Positions 46,461 to 55,028 of a stretch of DNA of 64,000 nt are shown here, in pieces. The first letter of the stretch is position 1. Every line of letters begins with the position of its first letter. Source of the stretch: Anaerococcus lactolyticus ATCC 51172 (lineage in GTDB: Bacteria > Bacillota > Clostridia > Tissierellales > Peptoniphilaceae); the NCBI RefSeq assembly GCF_000156575.1, contig NZ_GG666044.1, positions 31,118 to 95,117 on the forward strand, written 5' to 3'. Under the pieces are notes generated by a model. The model saw only the letters and a list, made by a program, of their open reading frames with translations. It made no database searches and was not told where the DNA came from. The position numbers and the translations under genes were made by a program.

Positions 46461-47108
46461 TTATTTTTCTATAGATAAAATTAATAACATCTTAAATTTT
46501 GTAATTGCACTTACATTATGGATTACATTTGCTGGAAAAACTAATTGTTCACCAGCTTCAATCTCTACTTCCTTGTCTCCAACAAGGAGCTTTGCCTTTC
46601 CCTCAAGTGCCATTACAAGAGCATCTCCAGGAGCCTTGTGGGCTTTTAGACCCTCTCCCGCATCAAAAGCCATCATCACCACCCTACAATCATCTTTTGA
46701 AACAAGGTCAATATTGGCTATGGCTCCGTCAATATAATCCAAATAGTCAACTAATTTTATTTTTTGTCCCTTATCAATATTTTTCATCTCTTCCTCCTTT
46801 AAATTGATTCCTATTTCTAAAAAAATACTTTCCTTATCTGTCTCAATACCAAAAAGCCTATTTTCTTCGAAAAATATTAATTCGTTATTAACAAGTTTTT
46901 CATTATTAAAGTTAATTTCGCCTTTTAGAACAAGGTATATCCTCTCTTGGCCATAAAATTCTGGGGAAATACTTGTATTTTGGCCAAGACTCATAAGCAA
47001 GATATGAAAATCTTCCAAATCTATAAGTTTCTTGCTTATAGTTTGGTTTTCTCTTGTAGGTATCATCTCTTCTGCCTTTAAGATTATTCCCTTACTAATA
47101 TTTTTCAT
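46461..47108 (-). CDS. Two-cupin-domain protein at the end of the iron-type ABC operon
   Basis: The 215-aa protein consists of two beta-barrel cupin halves. The first (about 1-105) is degenerate, lacking clear metal ligands; the second has GLKAHKAPGDALVMALEGKA (cupin motif 1) and AGEQLVFPANVIHNV (motif 2), with His residues that may bind a metal. It follows the ABC ATPase after 1 nt with GTAGGAG inside that gene's end. Cupins may be enzymes or small-molecule sensors; the position suggests handling of the imported compound or regulation. No precise function can be given. Confidence 0.8.
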   Translation of the reverse strand: MKNISKGIILKAEEMIPTRENQTISKKLIDLEDFHILLMSLGQNTSISPEFYGQERIYLVLKGEINFNNEKLVNNELIFFEENRLFGIETDKESIFLEIGINLKEEEMKNIDKGQKIKLVDYLDYIDGAIANIDLVSKDDCRVVMMAFDAGEGLKAHKAPGDALVMALEGKAKLLVGDKEVEIEAGEQLVFPANVIHNVSAITKFKMLLILSIEK

Positions 47109-47109
47109 T

Positions 47110-47913
47110 TTAATCTCCTACTATACTAATCGGAATGATTGTATTATAGTCTTTTTCATCATTTTTTATTTTTTCGAGTATAACTTCTACCCCAAATGCT
47201 TCTCTTATATTTTCCTTAGAGATAATATCTGATGTTTTACCAATTTTATACCTTGCATCTTTCATTAAAAGCAAACACTTATCTGCTATTTCAAGAGCGT
47301 GGGCTGGATAATGGGTATTTATGATAACGCTAATATTTTCTTTTTTGGATAAGTTTTTGATTAAGGAAATTATTTTAAGTTGATTTTTAAAATCAAGACC
47401 ACTTTCTGGTTCATCTAATATAATTAGGCTTGGGTCTGAAATCAAAGCCCTGGCTATAAGAACCATCTGGAGCTCTCCCCCACTCATTACTGAGCAAGAC
47501 TTATCCTTAAGCTTCTCTATAGCTAAGCTTTTCATAATATTATTTGCTTTCTCATAATCTCTTTCACCTGGTTTTGCAAAAGGCCCAAGCTTGCTAGCAA
47601 GACCTAGAACTACCATATCTATACCAGAATATTCAAAAGAAAATGACCTTTTTTGTGGAACGTATGATATATTAGACCATAATTCCCTTCGGCTAAAGCT
47701 TGCAATATCCTTGCCGTCCAAATAACTTTTACCAATTTTCCATTTTTCAAAATCACATATGCATCTTATGAGGCTTGTCTTTCCAACTCCATTGGGTCCT
47801 AATATTGATAAAACCTCTCCTTGGTCGAGGCTAAATGATAAATTTTTAAATAATACATGATTTTTATCATAATAAAATCCTGCATCTTTGACTTCTAATT
47901 TAATTGAAACCAC
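47110..47913 (-). CDS. FecE/BtuD-type ABC transporter ATP-binding protein
   Basis: The 267-aa ATPase has Walker A GPNGVGKTS, signature MSGGELQMV (less common than SGGQ), Walker B LIILDEPESGLD and the H-loop NTHYPAHALE. It belongs to the ATPases of type II importers for iron complexes, haem or cobalamin. The start is probably GTG at 47913, overlapping the permease stop by 14 nt. The C-terminal 45 residues (FGVEVILEKIKND) resemble the tail seen in FecE-like proteins. Confidence 0.9.
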   Translation of the reverse strand: MVSIKLEVKDAGFYYDKNHVLFKNLSFSLDQGEVLSILGPNGVGKTSLIRCICDFEKWKIGKSYLDGKDIASFSRRELWSNISYVPQKRSFSFEYSGIDMVVLGLASKLGPFAKPGERDYEKANNIMKSLAIEKLKDKSCSVMSGGELQMVLIARALISDPSLIILDEPESGLDFKNQLKIISLIKNLSKKENISVIINTHYPAHALEIADKCLLLMKDARYKIGKTSDIISKENIREAFGVEVILEKIKNDEKDYNTIIPISIVGD

Positions 47914-48928
47914 CCCCAGTTTTCCTAATTAAGCTTATAAAAATTGGAGCGCCTATAATTGCTGTAAGGACTGAAATAGGTAATTCTATTACAGAAACTG
48001 TCCTTGATAAGGCTTCTATTAATACCATCAGACTTGCTCCTAAAGATATACTAAAGGGTAGGGTGTGGGTGTTGTTTGCTCCCACCATCATCCTTGCCAT
48101 GTGGGGAATTATCAAACCAATCCAACCAACTTGGCCACACATTGATATAGATGATGCAGTTATAAGTGTAGAAGCAAATATAAAAATGAGTCGAGTTTTT
48201 CTGACATCTACTCCTAAACTTTTTGCTTCATCTTCTGATAGGCTCATAATATTTAACCTAAATATCAAAAGCCTTATTAAAATGATTCCAAAAATTATTA
48301 ATGGTGCTGATAAGATCAAGTTTTTGTAAGATGATCTTGCAAAAGAACCCATGAGCCAATAGCTAATTGCTGGCAACTTGTCTGTTGGATCTGCTGTGTA
48401 TTTTAATAAGGATGCAAGGGCGTTTGATAAAGAAGAAACCACCAGACCTGCTAAGATAAGCATTATTGTTGATGACCTAGTCCTAGTCTTACCAATGTAA
48501 AGGGTAAAGACAACTCCAACCAATCCAAAAACTAAAGCAAATATTTGAATTGATAGGGTTGAAAGTGATAGGAGTATGCCGATTATAGCTCCAAGGCTTG
48601 CAGCTGAACTAACGCCTAAAATATCAGGAGTTGCCAAGGGGTTTGAAAAAACCCCTTGAAAGGCAAGACCAGCTGTGGCAAGACCCGCTCCTACTACAAG
48701 ACCAGTAATAATTCTTGGTAATCTTACATTTATTATCACTGATTCAAGCATGGGATCAAAGTCTCTACCAGATAAATAAGCGCCAAAAAAATCTATAATC
48801 TGCCCTAGGCTAAGTGGCATCCTACCTATGGCAAGGGCCAAAATACTTATCAATATGGGTAGACTTATGAGGATTATATATGAGCTTAATTTTATTTTTT
48901 TATCTTTGATAAAGATTTCTTTAATCAT
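47900..48928 (-). CDS. FecCD-family ABC transporter permease
   Basis: A 342-aa membrane protein with about ten helices. Family hallmarks are RLPRIITGLVVGAGLATAGLAFQGVFSNPLATPDILGVSSAA (cores RLPRI, GVFSNPLATPDILG), CGQVGWIGLIIPHMARM and PISVLTAIIGAPIFISLIRK at the end. A single permease gene implies a homodimer, as in BtuC. The start overlaps the lipoprotein stop as ATGA. Confidence 0.93.
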   Translation of the reverse strand: MIKEIFIKDKKIKLSSYIILISLPILISILALAIGRMPLSLGQIIDFFGAYLSGRDFDPMLESVIINVRLPRIITGLVVGAGLATAGLAFQGVFSNPLATPDILGVSSAASLGAIIGILLSLSTLSIQIFALVFGLVGVVFTLYIGKTRTRSSTIMLILAGLVVSSLSNALASLLKYTADPTDKLPAISYWLMGSFARSSYKNLILSAPLIIFGIILIRLLIFRLNIMSLSEDEAKSLGVDVRKTRLIFIFASTLITASSISMCGQVGWIGLIIPHMARMMVGANNTHTLPFSISLGASLMVLIEALSRTVSVIELPISVLTAIIGAPIFISLIRKTGGGFN

Positions 48929-50127
48929 ATATCAAACATATCCTTGATTTGTTCGTCATTTAATTCGTATCCATACCATTTTTGATAATAATCTTTAATC
49001 ATAGACTTAAGATCATAGTCCTTAAATTCTTCAGGATAGGTTGATTTTGCAAGCCAAGCTAGGACAAGTGGTCCGTCTGGATTTGGTGTAAACCAGTTCC
49101 ACATGCCAAGCTTTGTGTTATAAACTTTTTTATCCTTAACTGCTTTCATATTTGAAAAATCAATACCTTCTACTGAATTTGCATATACATCTTTTGTTTT
49201 GATATCAAGAAGACCTGGTCCATCAAGATAAAGTATATCTGGATTCCACTTATAGATTTGTTCTACAGAAACTTTAGCAAATCCCTTTGCCTCACCAGCT
49301 AGGTTTTTCACACCAATTCTCTTTAGCCAAAAATCTCCAAAAACTCCCTTACCGGCTACAATTGGCACACCTTGAGCATATTTCCACAAGATCATACCAC
49401 TTGGTTTTTTACTATCATCTATTTTTGCGATTCTGTCTTCAACATCTTTTACAATTTCTTGACCAGCTTTTATAAAGTCATCTGTCTTTCCGCTTTCGCC
49501 AAATACATCTTCTAAAAGTTTTAACCACTGGGTGTATCTCTCAATTGGGTCAGCAGGACCGTTGGTGCCAACTGTAGCAAAACCAACGCATGGTATGCCA
49601 GTTTTAGATAAGGCTTCGTAGTGTTCCTTATTTGAAGCATTGTAGAAAATAACATCTGGTTTAAGTTTCATTATTTCCTCAATATTAATGTCAGATTGAG
49701 CTTGAACTGTATTTTGGCTATCAAGAAGCTCTGGAGCTATGTCTTTTAAAACTGTATTTGAAATTACTTCTTTAAGTGAGCCCGCATAACCTACGATATA
49801 TGGGGCCTTTCCATGGTGGTAAGCCATATAGGTAGATAAAATTGGAATCTGGTCTATAACTATTTTTTCAATTTTTTCTGGAACTTCAACTTTATTGCCT
49901 GCATGGTCTGTTATTGTCCTTGTTTTTTTGCTTTCATCCTTGCTTTCCTCAGGCTTTTCTTCTTTCTTATCAGCCTTTGTATCATCTTTTTCTTCGTTAT
50001 TCTCGTTTTGAACTACTTCCTTGCTTTCTGACTTATCTTCAGTTTTTGCCTTGCCACAAGCTGTCATGCTTGTTAAAGCAAAGACTTGCAAACATAAAAT
50101 TAATAGTATTTTTTTAATAGTTTTCAT
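48925..50127 (-). CDS. FecB/BtuF-type substrate-binding lipoprotein
   Basis: The 400-aa lipoprotein has a lipobox near SMTAC (Cys24) and a long acidic/lysine linker (residues 28-67). The binding domain begins TITDHAGNKVEVPEKIEKIV, as in cobalamin and ferric-siderophore binding proteins, with the usual two lobes joined by a long helix (about residues 200-230). KLGMWNWFTPNPDGPLVLAW near the end resembles the pocket region of iron-complex binders. It starts directly after the methyltransferase stop (TAGATG). The ligand is unknown; iron control (Fur box) suggests an iron chelate or haem. Confidence 0.9.
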   Translation of the reverse strand: MKTIKKILLILCLQVFALTSMTACGKAKTEDKSESKEVVQNENNEEKDDTKADKKEEKPEESKDESKKTRTITDHAGNKVEVPEKIEKIVIDQIPILSTYMAYHHGKAPYIVGYAGSLKEVISNTVLKDIAPELLDSQNTVQAQSDINIEEIMKLKPDVIFYNASNKEHYEALSKTGIPCVGFATVGTNGPADPIERYTQWLKLLEDVFGESGKTDDFIKAGQEIVKDVEDRIAKIDDSKKPSGMILWKYAQGVPIVAGKGVFGDFWLKRIGVKNLAGEAKGFAKVSVEQIYKWNPDILYLDGPGLLDIKTKDVYANSVEGIDFSNMKAVKDKKVYNTKLGMWNWFTPNPDGPLVLAWLAKSTYPEEFKDYDLKSMIKDYYQKWYGYELNDEQIKDMFDI

Positions 50128-50886
50128 CTAATTCTCCTTTTTACTCGCTAAAACTATATATGAAATGCTTGAATTTTTAGACCTTTCTAGCATTTTTGTA
50201 AACCTTGCCCTATTTTCTTCAGCATAAGCATTTCTATAAAAATTTGCAGCTCCAACTGGTCCCTCATCTTTTATAATTGTGTCCCTATCTAAAAGAATCA
50301 TCCTACCAGTTCTTTGTGAAAAAGGTCTAAAAGAATTTTCTAAGAATAATTTATTCCAATTTTCTACTGTTAGAGGATATACATCCACATTTGTAAATTT
50401 CGAAAGTTGCCTTCTTATATCTTCGCTTTCGTTTTCAACTGCCACATCATGAGTTAGTAAATACCCACCCTTTTTTAAGACCCTGTGATAATTTTTAAGA
50501 GCCTTTGCTTTATCTTCATTTGTTAGCATGGTAAGCATGGCCTCATTAATTATTACATCGAATGTTTCATCCTCAAAATCTAAATTCAAGGCATTCATGT
50601 TCTTTACTTGTATCTCCTTATCTAAACTCAAGAGATTTATATTCTCCAAAGCTTGATCTATGGCAACTTGGTCAATGTCTATACCTATTATTTTGCATTT
50701 ATATTTAGTATAGACCCTTATAAGATTATCACCTCTATTACAAGCGACTTCCAAAACCTTTGTATCTTTATCAATTTGGATCTGATCTAATAGCCAATCA
50801 GTCATAAGGCCACCTCCTGGCCTTAGTCTTGTCCTGCCAAGCATCTTCAAAAAATCATGTCCAAAAACAATTTTATTTTTTTCCAT
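50128..50886 (-). CDS. Class I SAM-dependent methyltransferase, first gene of the Fur-controlled ABC operon
   Basis: A 252-aa protein. Residues around 46-56 (VLEVACNRGDNLI) form the SAM-binding motif I, IIGIDID is motif II, and FDVIINEAMLTML with LKKGGYLLTHD complete the Rossmann methyltransferase signature. The N-terminal LGRTRLRPGGGLMTDWLL stretch may shape the substrate pocket. The ATG at 50886 is used: AAGGAGG lies 5 nt upstream, while the longer form from 50916 would start inside the Fur-box palindrome. Its position ahead of an iron-type importer suggests it modifies the imported molecule or a metal chelator. That role is an inference. Confidence 0.88.
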   Translation of the reverse strand: MEKNKIVFGHDFLKMLGRTRLRPGGGLMTDWLLDQIQIDKDTKVLEVACNRGDNLIRVYTKYKCKIIGIDIDQVAIDQALENINLLSLDKEIQVKNMNALNLDFEDETFDVIINEAMLTMLTNEDKAKALKNYHRVLKKGGYLLTHDVAVENESEDIRRQLSKFTNVDVYPLTVENWNKLFLENSFRPFSQRTGRMILLDRDTIIKDEGPVGAANFYRNAYAEENRARFTKMLERSKNSSISYIVLASKKEN

Positions 50887-50900
50887 TTTATCTTCCTCCT

Positions 50901-50915
50901 TGATAATAATTATCA
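50901..50915. promoter_or_regulatory. Fur box (7-1-7 inverted repeat)
   Basis: TGATAATAATTATCA is a perfect match to the TGATAAT-N-ATTATCA consensus known for Bacillus Fur. It lies just upstream of the methyltransferase ribosome binding site and downstream of the predicted transcription start, a repressing position. Confidence 0.8.
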
Positions 50916-50926
50916 TTACACATATA

Positions 50927-50932
50927 ATTATA
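50927..50932 (-). promoter_or_regulatory. -10 box of the methyltransferase-ABC-cupin operon
   Basis: TATAAT on the minus strand, 41 nt before the ATG at 50886. No -35 consensus lies 16-18 nt upstream; the Crp/Fnr-like palindrome is placed there instead, as in activator-dependent promoters. Confidence 0.6.
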
Positions 50933-50953
50933 TCATAATTTTTTAATATTTAC

Positions 50954-50969
50954 TGTTGCAAAAGCAACA
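50954..50969. promoter_or_regulatory. 16-bp palindrome, probable Crp/Fnr-type operator
   Basis: TGTTGCAAAAGCAACA is a perfect inverted repeat. Its centre (50961.5) is about 41.5 nt upstream of the predicted start site of the ABC operon and its right end is 12 nt before the start codon of the divergent Crp/Fnr-type gene. It may activate the operon and repress the regulator's own gene. Confidence 0.7.
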
Positions 50970-50981
50970 TGAGGGGATTTT

Positions 50982-51575
50982 ATGGATAAGATTATTTTAA
51001 AAAGTGAATTATTTTATGGTTTAGATGAGGCTACTATAAAACATATTTTTTCTTGTATTGACCATAAAATCTTAAATTTCTCTAGAGACGAATACCTCTA
51101 TGACTTTTCTGAAGGTTTTAAGGCTGGTATTGTCCTAAAAGGAAGGATTGATTTATGTACCATAGATGATGGTAGAGAGATTATAGATAGGATTTATAGG
51201 GTTTCTGATTCTTTTTCTATAAACTTTTCTTCCCTAGCTGATAGGTTTATGATTTGCAAAAAAGATTCAAAAGTTTTGGTCCTGGATGTTTACAAAGTCT
51301 TTGAAAAGCATAAAAGGGCCTGCACTAGCAGACCACTTTTCATGGAAAATATTATTAACTTGTATGATGAACAAATTTCATACTTGACTTACAAATTGGA
51401 TATATATGCTAAGCCAAAAATCAGAGAAAGAATCAACAAATATATTTATAAATATGGTAAAAATGCTCTATTTTCTAACAACTTATCAAGGGAAGATTTG
51501 GCTAAATTTTTAGCTTGCAATAGGTCTGCCCTTTCAAGAGAACTATCCCTAATGAAAAAAGAAGGTTTGATATAA
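50982..51575 (+). CDS. Crp/Fnr-family transcriptional regulator
   Basis: The 197-aa protein has an N-terminal cyclic-nucleotide-binding-like beta barrel (FSRDEYLYDFSEGFKAGIVLKGRIDL), the long dimer helix (NIINLYDEQISYLTYKL) and a C-terminal HTH (LSREDLAKFLACNRSALSREL). It ends at KKEGLI, right after the recognition helix, so the usual wing of 15-25 residues is missing. Cys residues at 48, about 59, 97 and 110 are scattered and do not form the Fnr cluster pattern. Divergent from the methyltransferase-ABC operon, it is the obvious candidate to bind the palindrome in between. The effector is unknown. Confidence 0.87.
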   Translation: MDKIILKSELFYGLDEATIKHIFSCIDHKILNFSRDEYLYDFSEGFKAGIVLKGRIDLCTIDDGREIIDRIYRVSDSFSINFSSLADRFMICKKDSKVLVLDVYKVFEKHKRACTSRPLFMENIINLYDEQISYLTYKLDIYAKPKIRERINKYIYKYGKNALFSNNLSREDLAKFLACNRSALSRELSLMKKEGLI

Positions 51576-51582
51576 ACCTGAT

Positions 51583-51623
51583 GGACTGATTAAACAAAAA
51601 AATCAGTCCTAAAATTCTTTTTT
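51583..51623 (+). terminator. Terminator of the Crp/Fnr-type gene
   Basis: Perfect 9-bp stem GGACTGATT / AATCAGTCC with a 9-nt A-rich loop; a T-rich tract follows at 51617-51624. Confidence 0.75.
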
Positions 51624-51626
51624 TCT

Positions 51627-53417
51627 TTAACTCAAACAATCTTTTATTTCTTCTATAAACAAATCCCCATATTGAATTAATTTCTTTTCACCTACACCCT
51701 TTACTCCTAAAAATTCTTCTTCATTCTTTGGTTTTTTAATTGCCATATCCTTTAAGGTCTGATCTGAAAATATAATAAAGGGTGGGATTTTCCTTGATTT
51801 TGATAATTCAAGTCTTAATTTTTTAAGCCTGTCAAATAAATCTTGGTCTTCATCGCTTGCAAGACTCCTTGTTTTGTTTTTGCTAACTTTTTTAATATCG
51901 GTTTTTCTTGCAAAAAATTTATCCTTTGAATACAAAATATCCTTAGATTTTTCAGTTAATGCCAAAATTGGATAGTCAAGGCCTACCACCTTTATATAGC
52001 CATCTGCGATTAAAACTCCAATCAAATCTTTTATTTCATCCGAACTTTTATCCTTCATAATCCCGTAGGTAGAAATATTTTTCAAACCCTTTTCTGTAGA
52101 ATTTTTATTTTTTGACCCCTTAAGACAATCAACGACCGTACTTATACCATACCTTTGCTCAAGCCTATAAATACAAGATAGGATTTTTTGAGCATCAATA
52201 GTCTTGTCTTCTTTTTTTATATCATCTAGGCAATTTGAGCAAAAATCACATGGTCCCTTATAGTCTTGGCCAAAATATTCAAGGATAAAGGCCCTAAGGC
52301 ACTTGCTAGTGTTGACATAATTTATAATGGTTTGGAGCTTATCAAGTTGGATTTTCCTGTAGGCGAGGTTGGTTCCTTGGTTTATCAAATGCTTATTTAT
52401 AATTATATCTTGGGCAGAATAAAGAAGGATGCAATCGGCATCTGCCCCATCACGACCAGCACGTCCTGCCTCTTGGTAGTAGGATTCCATATCCTTGGGC
52501 ATATTATAATGGATAACAAAGCTTACATTTGACTTATCAATCCCCATACCAAAGGCGTTAGTCGCTACAACCAAGTCTTTTTTATCAAAAATAAATTCTT
52601 CCTGGGCTTTTTTTCTTTCTTCTTCGCTAAGACCTGCGTGGTATTTGGTAACACTAAATCCCATAGCCTTAAGATTTCTCTCAAGTTTATCTACCCTATT
52701 TCTAGTTGATGCATAGATGATTCCCGATTTGCCCTCATTTTCTTCCAGATAAGTTTTTAAAAATTTTAACTTATCCTTAGGCTTTCTGACTAAAAATTTT
52801 AAATTTGGTCTATCAAAGCCTGTAACTTTCACATAGGGATTTTTAAGCGAAAGATTTTTTATTATATCATCCCTTACTTCCTTGGTTGCTGTAGCTGTGA
52901 AGGCTGCAATTTGTAAGTCATCACCCAAAACCTTATAGAGGTCGGCTATTAATTTATAGGACGGCCTAAAGTCATGTCCCCATTGGGAAATGCAGTGGGC
53001 CTCGTCAACTGCAACAAAAGAGAGCTTTATCTCCCTTAAAAATTCTCTAAAAAACTCATTATCAAGTCTTTCTGGCGAAATATAGAGAAGTTTTATTCTC
53101 CCCTTCCTAAGGTCGTTTAAGGTGTCGATGTAAGTTTCATAATCCTGGCTTGAATTTATGAAGCTTGCCTCGATTCCATCTTCTCTTAGGGCGTCGACCT
53201 GGTCTTTCATAAGGCTAATTAGAGGAGATATTACTAGGGTAAGCCCATCTTTCATAAGAGCAGGCAATTGGTAGCAAATAGACTTGCCACCTCCTGTTGG
53301 GAGGACTCCCAACACATCTCTACCTTCCAAGATTTTACCTATGATTTCCTCCTGGCCCTGTCTAAAGGAAGCAAAGCCGAAATGTTTTTTTAATTTTTCT
53401 GCGATTTTTTCTACCAT
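51627..53417 (-). CDS. recQ: ATP-dependent DNA helicase RecQ
   Basis: The 596-aa protein has the RecQ layout: helicase motifs FRQGQEEII, GVLPTGGGKSICYQLPAL (Walker A), VDEAHCISQWGHDFR (motif II with aromatic loop), ATNAFGMGIDKSNV, YYQEAGRAGRDG; then the zinc-binding region (CLRAF...CDFCSNC), an RQC part and a C-terminal HRDC domain (LFDRLKKLRLELS ... FLGVKGVGEKKLIQYG). It unwinds DNA 3'-5' in recombination repair. The ATG at 53417 lies only 14 nt past a terminator and lacks a clear ribosome binding site. Confidence 0.95.
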   Translation of the reverse strand: MVEKIAEKLKKHFGFASFRQGQEEIIGKILEGRDVLGVLPTGGGKSICYQLPALMKDGLTLVISPLISLMKDQVDALREDGIEASFINSSQDYETYIDTLNDLRKGRIKLLYISPERLDNEFFREFLREIKLSFVAVDEAHCISQWGHDFRPSYKLIADLYKVLGDDLQIAAFTATATKEVRDDIIKNLSLKNPYVKVTGFDRPNLKFLVRKPKDKLKFLKTYLEENEGKSGIIYASTRNRVDKLERNLKAMGFSVTKYHAGLSEEERKKAQEEFIFDKKDLVVATNAFGMGIDKSNVSFVIHYNMPKDMESYYQEAGRAGRDGADADCILLYSAQDIIINKHLINQGTNLAYRKIQLDKLQTIINYVNTSKCLRAFILEYFGQDYKGPCDFCSNCLDDIKKEDKTIDAQKILSCIYRLEQRYGISTVVDCLKGSKNKNSTEKGLKNISTYGIMKDKSSDEIKDLIGVLIADGYIKVVGLDYPILALTEKSKDILYSKDKFFARKTDIKKVSKNKTRSLASDEDQDLFDRLKKLRLELSKSRKIPPFIIFSDQTLKDMAIKKPKNEEEFLGVKGVGEKKLIQYGDLFIEEIKDCLS

Positions 53418-53427
53418 GGCAAACTTA

Positions 53428-53463
53428 CAAAAAAATAATTAAGCCCTAGGACTTAATTATTTT
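53428..53463 (-). terminator. Terminator behind the DUF4097-like gene
   Basis: Arms AAAATAATTAAG and CTTAATTATTTT around an 8-nt loop, with a T7 run on the minus strand. The upper arm includes the stop codon at 53453. Confidence 0.8.
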
Positions 53464-54658
53464 CTTCCTCTTCTGAATTTTTTTCTAAATCTTGGTCTTC
53501 GTTATCATTAGACTCTTCATTTTGATTTTCTAGAGAATCTTGATCTGTTTCTTTCTTTTTCTTTTTGCGTTTCTTATTTTCTTTTTCGGTCCTATCAATA
53601 TTTTTCTCAAGGGCATTGTCTTCTTCGTCTTTAACCTTGCTGGTCTTTGTGAGGTATTCTTCGTTTTCGATTTTTGCTCCCTCACCCCTGTTAAAGACTA
53701 TATCACCAATTTTTGTCCTAAGATTGATATTGTTTTTCGCCTTGTTATCAGATAGGTAGCCGTCTGTTATATTCCTATAGGAAATATTTCCCAAAACAAA
53801 ATTTCCGACATCCAGGTAGGCATTTACATTATAATTATCTATAGTATCTTTGGCGTCTATTATGATATTTCCCGTTGAAGTAGTGAAATCAAGTCTATTG
53901 CCAAGTTTTGATTCCTTTATATTAATATCACCTGTAACTGTTGTAAGCTTAGTATTTAATAACTCACTTTTTGTTAGGTTGATTGATCCAGATTCATTTC
54001 TTATAGACCCTTGGAAGTAGCCATTATTAAGGCTGATATTTCCACTTACTATCCTAAGGTCAAAGTTTTTAACTTCAAGGTCGTCGATTTTGACATCACC
54101 TGCAGTAATAGAACCCTTAATCTCCTCAATACCACCTTCACTAGGTAGGAAAATCCTCACTATAGGAATTTTATCCTTCATGTAAAGTTGCTTGCCTTTA
54201 ACCTTGCTTTTTAACTTTAGAACCCCTTCTTCAAAACTTACATCTAGCTTATAGGAGTTATCATCACCCCTAAACAATTCTGTATATTCGATATAAGGAT
54301 TTGTATTTGATCTTTGAATTCTTACATCGGATGAGCCTAGGTCAAAGTCAATTGACTTGATTTTGTTTAGGTCTACCCTCATTATCCTAGATTGGTTGTA
54401 AGAATTTTCGTCGATTTGGCTAGTAGTAGCCACATTTTGGATTGAAGCATTTTTCTTTGACGAAATTTTAAAAATAACCAAGCCTATTAAAACTAAACCT
54501 ACAAGTCCAAAAATCAGATACCTCTTATTTATAGATTCCAACATCTTTGGAAGGTCTATTTTTTTTGTTTCATTTGGTTTTTCTTCTTTATTTTCATTTT
54601 TATCTTCAATCAATTCTTCGTCAATCTTGATTTTTTTATCGTCCACTCTTGCCACCAC
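53453..54658 (-). CDS. Membrane-anchored DUF4097-like beta-helical protein
   Basis: A protein of up to 401 aa. It has a charged cytoplasmic N-terminus, one membrane helix (about 48-66, YLIFGLVGLVLIGLVIF), a repetitive beta-strand region (about 95-320) with motifs such as SITAGDVKID, SGNISLNNG, VTGDINIKES and STGNIIIDA typical of the DUF4097 putative adhesin domain, and a very acidic/lysine C-terminal tail. Several GTG codons could start it (54658, 54655, 54646); the last one has GGTGG 8 nt upstream. It is the last gene of a long operon from 60783. DUF4097 proteins are linked to envelope stress but their function is not established. Confidence 0.75.
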   Translation of the reverse strand: MVARVDDKKIKIDEELIEDKNENKEEKPNETKKIDLPKMLESINKRYLIFGLVGLVLIGLVIFKISSKKNASIQNVATTSQIDENSYNQSRIMRVDLNKIKSIDFDLGSSDVRIQRSNTNPYIEYTELFRGDDNSYKLDVSFEEGVLKLKSKVKGKQLYMKDKIPIVRIFLPSEGGIEEIKGSITAGDVKIDDLEVKNFDLRIVSGNISLNNGYFQGSIRNESGSINLTKSELLNTKLTTVTGDINIKESKLGNRLDFTTSTGNIIIDAKDTIDNYNVNAYLDVGNFVLGNISYRNITDGYLSDNKAKNNINLRTKIGDIVFNRGEGAKIENEEYLTKTSKVKDEEDNALEKNIDRTEKENKKRKKKKKETDQDSLENQNEESNDNEDQDLEKNSEEEENN

Positions 54659-55028
54659 CTAGTTTTTCTAAAATAATAAGTCCTGATGTTAGGAAAAATA
54701 GCCATTTGATATAAAAAAGTGTCTGATCTTGCCCCATAAAAACAGCAAAGACCTTTTCTAAAAGCTCGGTTGTTATTTCTCCTTGTATTAAATATTGTAT
54801 CACAAAAAACATAGTAAATACATTCAAACTTGCAATTAATATGTAAAAAATATTTTTACTTATGATTAAATCGTTGGCCCTAATGTAAAGACTGGTTAGG
54901 AAAAGAAAAACCGAGATTACAGCAAGGAGAATTGTCATATCAGCTTTTCTGACAAAAAATACTGATAGAACACAAAATATCATTATTAAAAGGGCCTTAA
55001 GCTCCTTAATTACATCTATAATAATCAA
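54636..55028 (-). CDS. Small integral membrane protein, unknown function
   Basis: A protein of about 130 aa with four hydrophobic segments (ALLIMIFCVLSVFFV, ILLAVISVFLFLTSLYI, IFYILIASLNVFTMFFVI, FYIKWLFFLTSGLIIL). I recognise no family. The TTG at 55028 is the likely start: GGAGG lies 7 nt upstream and it overlaps the truA stop as TTGA; a GTG at 55043 is the alternative. It lies between truA and the DUF4097-like gene, overlapping the latter by about 23 nt, so the two may work together in the envelope. Confidence 0.65.
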   Translation of the reverse strand: MIIIDVIKELKALLIMIFCVLSVFFVRKADMTILLAVISVFLFLTSLYIRANDLIISKNIFYILIASLNVFTMFFVIQYLIQGEITTELLEKVFAVFMGQDQTLFYIKWLFFLTSGLIILEKLGGGKSGR

